Of a DNA stretch of 64,000 nucleotides, positions 1-7,505 are shown in pieces. Position numbers and translations under genes: made by a program. The notes under the pieces were generated by a model that was not told where the DNA came from, did no database searches, and saw only the letters and a program-made list of their open reading frames with translations. The first letter of the stretch is position 1. Every line of letters starts with the position of its first letter. Source of the stretch: Candidatus Dormiibacterota bacterium (GTDB taxonomy: Bacteria; Acidobacteriota; Polarisedimenticolia; Gp22-AA2); assembly GCA_035635555.1 (NCBI GenBank), contig DASQAT010000016.1, forward strand, positions 1 to 64,000. The letters are read 5' to 3'.

Positions 1-276
1 GGGCAAGAGTGGGCCCGGCACTCGGTATGCGGACAGCGGACTGGAACGAACACGGGAGCCTCCACGCGACGCGGGGAGACTCCCTGTAGAAAGAACCGTG
101 CCGGGAGCGAGAAAACTCAGGAAGTCGTCAGCAACGCCTGATCGGACCCCTTGCGGAGCCTCCCGAAGACCGGCGTCCGGTCGGACCTGAACAGGAGTCC
201 ATCCTTCCCGTCTCCATCCGGACGGCCATCCGCACGCTTGTCGGGCATTTTCCAAAAGAGTATAGACTGCGCCCCG
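1..276. other. Intergenic, no gene recognised
   Basis: Upstream part of the window. No frame here continues into a recognisable protein and no RNA gene is apparent. The only signal I support is the promoter of the next gene at its right edge. Confidence 0.5.
238..266 (+). promoter_or_regulatory. Promoter of TMEM175-like gene
   Basis: TTGTCG at 238-243 and TATAGA at 261-266 are separated by exactly 17 nt. The start codon is only 10 nt beyond the -10 box, so the 5' leader would be about 3-4 nt. No Shine-Dalgarno sequence is present. Confidence 0.5.
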
Positions 277-852
277 ATGTCCGGGACCCGCCTCGAAGCG
301 TTCAGCGACGGCGTGATCGCGATCCTGATCACGATCATGGTGCTCGAGCTGAAGGTCCCGCACGGGACCGACGGGCAGGCGCTGCGTCCTCTGATCCCGG
401 TGTTCCTGACCTACGTCCTCAGCTTCATCTTCCTGGGGATCTATTGGAACAACCATCACCACATGCTGCAGGCGACCGGGCGCGTCAACGGCGCCATCCT
501 CTGGGCCAACCTTCACCTCTTGTTCTGGCTGTCGCTGATCCCGTTCGGGACGGGCTGGATGGGAGAGAACCACGCGGCGCCCCTCCCCACCGCGCTCTAC
601 GGTGTCCTGCTTCTGATGGCCGCCATCGCCTACACCATCCTGCAAACGACCATCATCGCCCAGCAGGGCCCGGACTCGAAGCTGCACGAAGCGGTGGGCG
701 GCGACCTCAAGGGGAAGATCTCGATCGTGTTGTACGTGACGGCGATCCCCTTGGCCTTCGTCAAGTCCTGGATCGCCATCGGGCTCTACGTCGTCGTCGT
801 TCTCATGTGGCTCGTGCCGGACCGGCGGATCGAGTCCAGGATCAATCGCTGA
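277..852 (+). CDS. TMEM175/DUF1211 family membrane protein, probable K+ channel
   Basis: A 191-residue polytopic membrane protein. It opens with the family signature RLEAFSDGVIAILITI (about residues 4-19), in which the FSD motif belongs to the pore-lining helix of TMEM175-type potassium channels. This is followed by the conserved YWNNHHHM stretch and further hydrophobic segments up to a short basic tail. Bacterial members of this length carry one six-helix repeat and work as oligomers. I chose ATG 277 because the FSD helix should lie close to the N terminus, and because the upstream in-frame extension is Pro/Arg-rich and overlaps the promoter. It stands alone, convergent with the GGDEF-EAL gene. 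Family assignment is firm; ion selectivity is inferred. Confidence 0.85.
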   Translation: MSGTRLEAFSDGVIAILITIMVLELKVPHGTDGQALRPLIPVFLTYVLSFIFLGIYWNNHHHMLQATGRVNGAILWANLHLLFWLSLIPFGTGWMGENHAAPLPTALYGVLLLMAAIAYTILQTTIIAQQGPDSKLHEAVGGDLKGKISIVLYVTAIPLAFVKSWIAIGLYVVVVLMWLVPDRRIESRINR

Positions 853-853
853 T

Positions 854-3016
854 TCAGCGGGCGCGGCGCGCGCCGGCTTCCCGCCTGGCGGGCTTCGGAA
901 GATCCGGGTAGAAGCGGGCCAGCACCTCCTCCTCCACCGCATCTCCCTCGAGCGCCGGGGAAAAGAGGTGGCCCTGGCCCAGCGTGCAGCGGAGCCTGCG
1001 GAGCTCCTTGAGCTGCCCGTCGGTCTCGATCCCTTCCGCGATGACCTCGTGCCCGAGTGCCTTCGCCAGACCGACGATCGTGGCCACGATCTGGCGCGCC
1101 TTCTCGGTCTCTTCCATCCGGGCGACGAAGACCTGGTCGATCTTCAGCAGATCCACCGGAAGACTCTGGAGCGCGGCCAGCGACGAATAGCCGGTCCCGA
1201 AGTCGTCGATGGCCACCTTGAAGCCGCGCCTCTTCAATCGAAGGAGCATCTTGGTCACCTGGTTGGGGTGCTCGATGAGGGTGTTCTCGGTGATCTCGAA
1301 ATGCAGAAGCGTCGGGTCCAGGCCGGCCTCCTCCACCAGCGTCGCGATCTCCTCCTCGAGATCCGCGCTGTAGATCTGCCGGAGCGACAGGTTCATCGCC
1401 AGAGTCAGGGCCCGGAACCGCGGGTCGAGATCGTGCCAGTGCCGCAGACGCCGGCACGCCTCGGTGAAGATCCAGTTCCCGAGCGGCAGGATGAGACCGG
1501 TCTCCTCGGCCAGGGGGATGAATTTCGTCGGCGGGATCAGCCCTCTCTCGGGATGCCGCCATCGCAGCAGGGCCTCGAATCCCCGCAGCGTGCCGTTCTC
1601 CAGGTCGATGATCGGCTGGTAGACGACGTGGAACTCGTCCCGTTCCAGGGCCTGGTGGAGGTCGGTCTCGAGCCTGAGCTGCTCCTGCGCGCGCGCCAGC
1701 ATCTTCTCGTCGAAGATCTCGCAGCGCGCGCGGCCGTGGGCCTTGGCCCGGTACATCGCCGTATCGGCGTCCCTGAGCAGGTCCTCGGGCCGCTCGTATT
1801 TGCCCGGTCCCAGGACGATTCCCGTGCTCAGCGTCACGTACAGCTCGCGCCCCTCGATCTTCACGGGCTTCCGGAACTCCTCCTCGATCTCCCGCACCGC
1901 CTGCGTCGCCTCGCGCAGCGACTGGATCTCCTGGAGGAGCACGGTGAACTCGTCGCCGCCCATCCGGGCGATCGTCCAGTCCCGGCTGCGGTGGCCGTAC
2001 CGGCCAAGCACCTCCTCTTCGTCGTCTCCCGCGGAGCCGAACACACGCTCGATGCAGGCGCGGAAGCGACCCGCGACCTCCTGCAGGACCCGGTCGCCGA
2101 TCAGGTGGCCCAGGCTGTCGTTGATGTTCTTGAAGCGGTCGATGTCCACGAAGATGATCGCCAGGCTCTCGTCCCTGCGGCGCTTGCGGGCCCGGCCGAA
2201 GGAATGCGCCAGACGATCGAAGAACAGCGTGCGGTTCGGGAGATCCGTCAGAGGATCGTGGAGCGCCAGGTGCATCAGCTGCTCCTCCATCTTCTTCCGT
2301 TCGTCCACGTCGGTCTGCGAGCCCGCGAAGCGGTGAGGCTTCCCGCTCGTCTCGTCGCGGACTGCGATGCCCCGCGACAGCATCCAGCGGTAGGAGCCGT
2401 CGGCGTGGCGGAGCCGGTACTCGGCCGCGAGATGCGCCGTGCCGCCGGCGAGGTGGCTCTTGATCCGCGCCTCGAGGCCGGGGCGATCCTCGGGATGGAC
2501 GCGATCGAGCCACGCCTCGGGAGTGTCCATGACCCCGGCGTCATCGTGGCCGAGTGCCGCCTTCCAGCGCGGGGAGTAGTAGATCGTGTTCGCGACCAGA
2601 TCCCAGTCCCACAGCCCGTCATTCGATCCGCGGGCCGCGAGCTCGTAGCGCTCCTGGCTGCGCCGCAGAGCCTCTGTCCGCGCCGACACAATCTCCTCGA
2701 GATGGTTCGAATGGTACCTGAGCCTGTCGTGCAGGCGGCCCGCCAGCGCCCCAACGGCCGCCAGGATCGGGGCGAACCCGTCGGTGAAGAAGTGGACCGG
2801 CGTGACGCGGTGGAGCCCCTCGACCATCCTGAGTGTGAGCCCATGAGGCAGGTTCTTGTAGAGGGCGTAGTAATCGACCAGGTAGCCGACCACGGTCAGG
2901 CTCAGCCCGAAGGTGAAGCCCAGCCCGCAGTACACGACCATCCTGGAGCGCAGGAAGGGGCCGGTGGACGCCAGCCCGGACCACAAACGCGACTCAGACG
3001 GCCTTGGAGTCGACAT
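854..3016 (-). CDS. Membrane-anchored PAS-GGDEF-EAL protein
   Basis: A 720-residue c-di-GMP enzyme. One transmembrane segment lies at about residues 26-48, followed by a helical linker, a PAS domain (about 130-255), a GGDEF domain with intact GGDEF at 353-357, and an EAL domain with EAL at 481-483 and a later DFGTGYSS loop. Both catalytic signatures are intact, so cyclase, phosphodiesterase or both are possible. The GGDEF domain carries an acidic insertion before its signature, and an RSRD that could be an I-site sits one residue off the usual spacing. The start was set at the ATG inside the last codons of the upstream gene (23-nt overlap), since further extension is Arg-rich and only reads through that gene. 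It is third in a leftward operon with a predicted lipoprotein and an anchored coiled-coil protein, which may supply an envelope input. Confidence 0.9.
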   Translation of the reverse strand: MSTPRPSESRLWSGLASTGPFLRSRMVVYCGLGFTFGLSLTVVGYLVDYYALYKNLPHGLTLRMVEGLHRVTPVHFFTDGFAPILAAVGALAGRLHDRLRYHSNHLEEIVSARTEALRRSQERYELAARGSNDGLWDWDLVANTIYYSPRWKAALGHDDAGVMDTPEAWLDRVHPEDRPGLEARIKSHLAGGTAHLAAEYRLRHADGSYRWMLSRGIAVRDETSGKPHRFAGSQTDVDERKKMEEQLMHLALHDPLTDLPNRTLFFDRLAHSFGRARKRRRDESLAIIFVDIDRFKNINDSLGHLIGDRVLQEVAGRFRACIERVFGSAGDDEEEVLGRYGHRSRDWTIARMGGDEFTVLLQEIQSLREATQAVREIEEEFRKPVKIEGRELYVTLSTGIVLGPGKYERPEDLLRDADTAMYRAKAHGRARCEIFDEKMLARAQEQLRLETDLHQALERDEFHVVYQPIIDLENGTLRGFEALLRWRHPERGLIPPTKFIPLAEETGLILPLGNWIFTEACRRLRHWHDLDPRFRALTLAMNLSLRQIYSADLEEEIATLVEEAGLDPTLLHFEITENTLIEHPNQVTKMLLRLKRRGFKVAIDDFGTGYSSLAALQSLPVDLLKIDQVFVARMEETEKARQIVATIVGLAKALGHEVIAEGIETDGQLKELRRLRCTLGQGHLFSPALEGDAVEEEVLARFYPDLPKPARREAGARRAR

Positions 3017-4169
3017 CCGCCCTGCGGACCTTGGCCGCACGGACCGCGACCGGCCGGCCGCCCGGTCGCGCGAGCGACGCGAGCCGTCGTCCCCGCTCGG
3101 CCGCCAGCCACCCCAGAACTCCCGTCGCGACGACGAGCGCGCCCATGAGCACGAGGGACGCCGGGCCGGCGGCCGAGAGGGGGCCCAGGATCTTTTCCTG
3201 CGCGGGAAGATCGTCGACCGCCTTCGCAAGGGCCTCGATTCTTGCCTTCTGGTCCTGCGCCAGACCGGCGGCGTGCAGGACCTCGTTGTAGCGGTGGTAG
3301 CGTTCGAGGTTCGCGCGCAGCACCTCCCGCTCGGAGGCCGTCGCGTAGCTGCGGCGCCGCAGCGCCTCCATTTCGCCGTCCAGGAACCGAGGGAAGAGAT
3401 CGGCCACGTTCACGGGTCGCTGGGCGGCCGCGTGGGTCTTGGAAGAGGCGTCATCCGTCACCACGGCGGCGAGGACACCCAGAACCGCCTCGTTGTGCTC
3501 GTGCGACTTCTTCACGTCCGCATCGAGCTGGTCCCGCTCCGCCACGATCTGCATGAGGTCGCGCTTCAGCTGACGAAAGCGGACCAGGACCGACTCGAGC
3601 TCGGGGTCCCCGGCGAGAAGACCGAGAATATCGTCGCCGGCCGTGTCGGCCATCCGCTTCAGCACGTCGATCTCGAGGAGCCGCTCGGTCCTTTCGTAGC
3701 TCTCCGTGTGGGTCAGGAACGCCCGCTCCTCCGAATCGGCAAGCAAGGCTCCGATGAGTTGATCCCGTTCCGCGCGCAGACGCTGGATGACCGACGTGGC
3801 CCACTCCGTGTAGTCGCGCACGGTCGAAATGTCCTTCTTGATGTCAGGGGGCTGCAGGTCCTGGAGGGCCTTGACGGTGAAGTCGTCGAGCTTGTGGGTG
3901 ACCGCCTGCAGCCGGCTCAGCCTGGCCTGGAGCGGCGGCAGGAGCTCCTTGGTGAACACCCCCTCGGGATCCCAGTCCGGCCGCTTCTCGATCAGCGTCC
4001 GCAGCCGTGAGACCGCCGAGCCCGCAGCACGCAGCTCGCCGTCCGCCAGGCACCCGCGGGCCCTTTCGTACAGCTCGTGAGGATCCGCCTCGACCTGCGA
4101 CGCGCCCCGCACGCAGGTGACCCCGAGAACGAGCGCGCCCGCGAGAACAGCCGTCCTACGGACAATCAT
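2994..4169 (-). CDS. Secreted or periplasmic coiled-coil protein with C-terminal membrane anchor
   Basis: 391 residues, family not recognised. The N terminus (MIVRRTAVLAGALVLG) looks like a signal peptide. The middle is almost entirely charged helix rich in Glu, Arg and Leu, consistent with coiled coil. A hydrophobic segment near residues 335-357 is followed by a basic tail, so the protein is probably held in the inner membrane with the helical part in the periplasm. ATG 4169 was chosen because it places the signal peptide at the very N terminus. It overlaps the lipoprotein gene by 14 nt and the GGDEF-EAL gene by 23 nt, so the three are cotranscribed and probably act together. Confidence 0.7.
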   Translation of the reverse strand: MIVRRTAVLAGALVLGVTCVRGASQVEADPHELYERARGCLADGELRAAGSAVSRLRTLIEKRPDWDPEGVFTKELLPPLQARLSRLQAVTHKLDDFTVKALQDLQPPDIKKDISTVRDYTEWATSVIQRLRAERDQLIGALLADSEERAFLTHTESYERTERLLEIDVLKRMADTAGDDILGLLAGDPELESVLVRFRQLKRDLMQIVAERDQLDADVKKSHEHNEAVLGVLAAVVTDDASSKTHAAAQRPVNVADLFPRFLDGEMEALRRRSYATASEREVLRANLERYHRYNEVLHAAGLAQDQKARIEALAKAVDDLPAQEKILGPLSAAGPASLVLMGALVVATGVLGWLAAERGRRLASLARPGGRPVAVRAAKVRRADVDSKAV

Positions 4170-4668
4170 CCCGGGCTTCCCCTCTGGACGTGATGAAGAC
4201 CGGGTTCGCACCCGCGCGATCGAGGCGGAGACAGGACGAGCGGGCGGAACCGTACCGGGACAGCCGGACGTCCTTCATCGGTTCCTGACCCGCCTCCCGG
4301 ACCACGGGGATCGGCCGGTACGAGGCCGTGGTCGTGCCGGGCTGCGGGGTGATCTCCCAGAGGGCGCGAAAGGCATCGGCCACGACGTAGAGCCGGCCAT
4401 AGTTCATCATCAGCTGGACGGTCGCGGACGTCCTCGCCCCGGGCAGGACCCCTTCCGCCTTCAGGATCGGCGACAGGTCGATCCGGCCGACCAGGGGCGG
4501 ACGCTCCGCAAGCACAACCGTCCCGTCCGCCTCGAGAGTGAGCGGAATCCGCAGGGAATGCTGCTCGAGCGTGAGGGTCGGCTCGACGGACTGGGTCGCG
4601 CAGGAGGAGCCCGCGGCCGCCAGGAGGAGAAGCAGCGCTGTCTGCGGCACAAATCGCCTGCCACGCAC
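4156..4668 (-). CDS. Small predicted lipoprotein
   Basis: A 170-residue protein of unknown family. With the GTG start at 4668 it begins with Arg residues, a run of leucines and alanines, and then AAGSSC, a plausible lipobox with Cys 23 as the lipid-modified residue. The mature part is beta-rich without a recognised domain. The frame continues upstream to an ATG at 4752, but that extension is Arg/Pro-rich and would bury the signal. It is the first gene of the operon that ends in a c-di-GMP enzyme, and its stop lies inside the next gene. Lipidation is inferred, since the residue at -3 (Gly) is not the usual Leu. Confidence 0.6.
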   Translation of the reverse strand: MRGRRFVPQTALLLLLAAAGSSCATQSVEPTLTLEQHSLRIPLTLEADGTVVLAERPPLVGRIDLSPILKAEGVLPGARTSATVQLMMNYGRLYVVADAFRALWEITPQPGTTTASYRPIPVVREAGQEPMKDVRLSRYGSARSSCLRLDRAGANPVFITSRGEARDDCP

Positions 4669-4845
4669 GGTTCGAATCCTCACGCCTGCGAACAATCGTC
4701 GCCAGGTATCGCCACGAAGCGCCCCCGGCGGCGTCGCCCGCGGGCGGCGCACGGATCCAATCTAGGTAATTGCGGGAGTGTTGCAAGCGCCGGCGGGCGG
4801 ATTACGGATCGGTAACAGGCGCCGGACCACAGGTATGATCCCCTG

Positions 4846-6102
4846 GTGCCCATTGCCATCCACGACGCCATCATCATCGGGGCCGGGGTGTCCGGACTGG
4901 CGGCCGCCCGCCGGCTGCAGAAGGCCGGACGCCGGGTGCTGGTGCTCGAGGGGCGCGATCGGATCGGCGGCCGCGCCTTCACCGACACGACCACCTTTCG
5001 CCGCCCGTTCGACCACGGCTGCCACTGGCTGCACTCACCGGAGGAAAATCCCTTCACGCGGTTCGCCGACGCAAGCGGGTTCGTGTACGCCCGCGAGGCG
5101 GCGCACGGAGGCATCTACGTTGACGGCGCAAGACTGTCGCCGGGCGACGAGCAGGCGGCCGTGGAGTTTCGCGAGCGCACCTTCGCCGCCGTCCGGCGCG
5201 CCGGCCGCGCCGGGGCCGATCCGCCGGTGTCGGAGCATATCGACCGGACTCACCAGGCCGCCGCCTACGCCGCGCACTGCTTCACCGCCAAGATGGGGAT
5301 CGAGCCGCGTCTTGCGTCCACCCGCGACTTCGCCAACTACCGCTGGATCGGGGAGGACCGTCCGGTCCGGGATGGGTTCGGGGCGCTGGTTTACGCCCAG
5401 TTCGCCGATGTGCCGGTGACCCTGGGGGCCCGCGTGCGGCGAATCGACCTGACCGGGGCACGGCCGCGGATCGAGTCCGATGCCGGCCTCTGCGAGGCGT
5501 CCCAGGTTCTCGTCACCGTCTCGACCGGTGTGCTGCGGGCCGAGGCGATCGACTTCACGCCGCGCCTCCCCGACTGGAAGCTGCGGGCGATCGAAGCGCT
5601 CCCGATGGCCCGGGCGCTGAAGATCGGGCTCGAGTTCACGGCCGACGTCACCGGTCTCACCGGCCCGGCGTTCCTGACGTCGATGAGGCGGCACGGCCGC
5701 GACGCCATGGACGTCGAGATCTGGCCGACCGGCTGGGACGGAGTCACCTGCTACCTGGACGGCGACCTGGCGCTCCGCCTCGAGGAAGCCGGGGGCCGCG
5801 CCGCCGAAGACTTCGCCCTCGATACTCTCGCCGGAATTTTCGGCACGTCGATCCGCCGCTCGCTCCGCACCAGCGCCCGCACCGGCTGGAACCAGGACGA
5901 CCTCACGCACGGGACCTACTCTGCGCCGCTCCCCGGCCACGCCGATGCCCGCGGTGCCCTCGGCCGTCCGATCGACGACCGCCTGTTCTTCGCCGGCGAG
6001 GCCATCCCGATCGCCTGGGCCGGAGACGCGCACGGCGCCTGGCAGAGCGGCCTCGACGCCGCCGAGGCTATGCTGGGCCGGTCGCCGGAGGGGAAGGTAT
6101 AA
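4846..6102 (+). CDS. FAD-dependent amine oxidase family protein
   Basis: A 418-residue flavoprotein. The Rossmann dinucleotide motif is at residues 12-17 (GAGVSG), followed by VLVLEGRDRIGGRAFT, the ADP-ribose and GG motif typical of monoamine oxidase and phytoene desaturase relatives. The C-terminal FAD-closing segment reads RLFFAGEAIPIAWAGDAHGAWQSG-like. It should oxidise an amine or related substrate with O2; the substrate cannot be read from sequence. No signal peptide is visible. The start is GTG 4846, supported by the proximity of the FAD motif. TATGAT at 4834-4839 lies 6 nt before the GTG with no ribosome-binding site, so the mRNA may be leaderless. It lies divergent from the lipoprotein operon. 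Confidence 0.85.
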   Translation: MPIAIHDAIIIGAGVSGLAAARRLQKAGRRVLVLEGRDRIGGRAFTDTTTFRRPFDHGCHWLHSPEENPFTRFADASGFVYAREAAHGGIYVDGARLSPGDEQAAVEFRERTFAAVRRAGRAGADPPVSEHIDRTHQAAAYAAHCFTAKMGIEPRLASTRDFANYRWIGEDRPVRDGFGALVYAQFADVPVTLGARVRRIDLTGARPRIESDAGLCEASQVLVTVSTGVLRAEAIDFTPRLPDWKLRAIEALPMARALKIGLEFTADVTGLTGPAFLTSMRRHGRDAMDVEIWPTGWDGVTCYLDGDLALRLEEAGGRAAEDFALDTLAGIFGTSIRRSLRTSARTGWNQDDLTHGTYSAPLPGHADARGALGRPIDDRLFFAGEAIPIAWAGDAHGAWQSGLDAAEAMLGRSPEGKV

Positions 6103-6103
6103 T
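6098..6103 (+). promoter_or_regulatory. Candidate -10 box directly before TerB-like gene
   Basis: A perfect TATAAT overlaps the stop of the amine oxidase gene and ends 7 nt before ATG 6111. No good -35 is visible. The position fits a leaderless transcript for the TerB-like gene. Confidence 0.35.
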
Positions 6104-6110
6104 TCCGTAC

Positions 6111-6659
6111 ATGTCGATCCTGAAATTTCTCGGGTACGATCCGGGCCGGACGGCCGCGGCGCATGAATCGGCCGAGACCGAGACCGTAAGAAAAATCGTC
6201 GCGGCCCTCGACCGCCTCGAGCCCGACCGGGCCCGCCACATCGCCATCTTCGCCTACATCCTCAGCCGCGTGGCCCGAGCCGATCTGGTGATCAGCGAGG
6301 CCGAGACCCGGGCCATGGAATCGATTGTCGAGGAGGCGGGCGAGCTCACCCCCGAGCAGGCCATCCTGGTGGTGCAGATGGCCAAGACGCAGGCGATCCT
6401 GTTCGGCGGCACCGAGAACTACATCGTGACGCGGGAGTTCAACAGGCTGGCCACCCGGGAGGAGAAACTGGCCCTCCTGCGCTGCCTGTTCGCCGTCTCG
6501 GCGTCCGACGATTCGATCTCGGTCATGGAAGACAACGAGATCCGCCGCATCGCCGACGAGCTCCGCCTGACCCACGAGGACTTCATCGAGGTCCGATCGG
6601 AGTTTCGCGACCGCCTCTCGGTGCTCAGGAAGCCGCCGGAGGGCGGCGCCCAGGGTTGA
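6111..6659 (+). CDS. TerB-like tellurite-resistance domain protein
   Basis: A 182-residue soluble helical protein. The central region (about 30-165) matches the TerB fold: two parallel halves in which an acidic helix pair (RADLVISEAETRAMESIV and SASDDSISVMEDNEIRRIA) recurs, as in TerB and DjlA-type domains, which bind divalent metal. The start is ATG 6111, 8 nt after the amine oxidase stop. No other ter genes are nearby, so tellurite resistance should not be assumed. Stand-alone TerB domains are often linked to stress and metal responses. Confidence 0.8.
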   Translation: MSILKFLGYDPGRTAAAHESAETETVRKIVAALDRLEPDRARHIAIFAYILSRVARADLVISEAETRAMESIVEEAGELTPEQAILVVQMAKTQAILFGGTENYIVTREFNRLATREEKLALLRCLFAVSASDDSISVMEDNEIRRIADELRLTHEDFIEVRSEFRDRLSVLRKPPEGGAQG

Positions 6660-6675
6660 GACCTGCGGTACTCCA

Positions 6676-6704
6676 TTGCGTACGTACGCGCCCGCGTATA
6701 TCAT
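6676..6704 (+). promoter_or_regulatory. Promoter with palindromic operator for RHH/PIN operon
   Basis: TTGCGT at 6676-6681 and TATCAT at 6699-6704 are separated by 17 nt. The perfect 12-bp palindrome GCGTACGTACGC (6678-6689) covers the -35 and part of the spacer. The ATG follows the -10 box after only 6 nt (ACGTAC), so the transcript should be leaderless. The palindrome is a natural site for autorepression by the RHH antitoxin. Confidence 0.6.
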
Positions 6705-6710
6705 ACGTAC

Positions 6711-6950
6711 ATGGCGAAATTGACCCTGAACGTTGACGCAGCCGTCGTGGCCCGCGCCAAGCGCTATGCGGCCCGGCAAGGGACCTCCGTGTCACGCCTG
6801 GTCGAAAAGATCCTCTCCCTTGTAGTCATGAGGATCGCAAAGGACGACGAAGAACTTCCCCCGGTTTTGGCTCGTCTTCGGGCCGAATTGAAAGACTCGA
6901 AGCCCGACCCCACCGACTATCGAAGGTACCTGGAGCGGAAATACCGTTGA
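6711..6950 (+). CDS. Ribbon-helix-helix antitoxin (DUF6364-like)
   Basis: 79 residues. The N terminus MAKLTLNVDAAVVARAKRYA, followed by GTSVSRLVEKIL, is a ribbon-helix-helix DNA-binding domain as in DUF6364-type antitoxins. The C terminus is charged and extended (KPDPTDYRRYLERKYR), the part that usually wraps the toxin. Its TGA overlaps the TTG start of the PIN gene, so the pair is translationally coupled. It should neutralise the PIN RNase and repress its own promoter at the palindrome just upstream. Confidence 0.8.
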   Translation: MAKLTLNVDAAVVARAKRYAARQGTSVSRLVEKILSLVVMRIAKDDEELPPVLARLRAELKDSKPDPTDYRRYLERKYR

Positions 6951-7477
6951 AGCGCACCCTCGTGGACGTCAACGTTCTGCTCGATGCCGTCCTCGAGCGG
7001 GCGCCTCATGCGGAAGTCGCGACGAAGATCTGGACGGCCGTCGAAACCCGACAGGTGACGGGTCTCGTGCCCGGCCACGGCGTCACGACTCTCTTCTATC
7101 TGTTTTCGCGCGCCCGGGGGGCCGACTCCGCCCGGCGCGCCGTCGCGCATCTGCTCTCGGTCTTCGGCGTGGCGGCCGTCGGGCAGGCGACCCTTCAGCG
7201 CGCCCTGACGCTCGGCTGGACGGACTTCGAGGACGCAGTCTGCGCAGCCGCCGCCGAGGCAGCCGGCTGCGACTTCATCGTGACCCGCGATCCCGCCCGC
7301 TTCGCGGCCTCGCCGGTTCAGACAGTCGACCCGGCGACGGCCCTCGCCCTGCTCGAGCGGAAGGGCGGGGCGGGCAGACTTTCAGAGCGCCGCGGAGCCC
7401 CTTATGTCAAGGGACCCCGGACACCCTCCGGGCGGTCGCGGCGGAAGCGGCCACGCCGCGCAATCGTGAACGCCTGA
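6947..7477 (+). CDS. PIN-domain ribonuclease toxin (VapC-like)
   Basis: A 176-residue PIN-domain protein. VDVNVLLDAVLER at the N terminus carries the first metal-binding Asp, and DFEDAVCAAAAEAAGCDFIVTRD carries the later acidic pair, so a Mg-dependent active site seems complete. VapC-type toxins cleave RNA. The last 35 or so residues are Arg/Lys/Pro-rich and extend beyond the usual PIN domain; they may bind RNA or be a loosely constrained tail. Translation starts at TTG 6947, which shares TTGA with the antitoxin stop; a weak start would keep toxin below antitoxin. Confidence 0.85.
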   Translation: MKRTLVDVNVLLDAVLERAPHAEVATKIWTAVETRQVTGLVPGHGVTTLFYLFSRARGADSARRAVAHLLSVFGVAAVGQATLQRALTLGWTDFEDAVCAAAAEAAGCDFIVTRDPARFAASPVQTVDPATALALLERKGGAGRLSERRGAPYVKGPRTPSGRSRRKRPRRAIVNA

Positions 7478-7505
7478 TCCTGGAAGATCCTCAGCCGTTT
7501 CGCGT

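Noticed and set aside
968-3148. Long open frame (726 codons) on the plus strand
   Set aside because: It is the antisense shadow of the PAS-GGDEF-EAL gene; its translation is low-complexity and has no domain, while the minus strand has intact GGDEF and EAL motifs.
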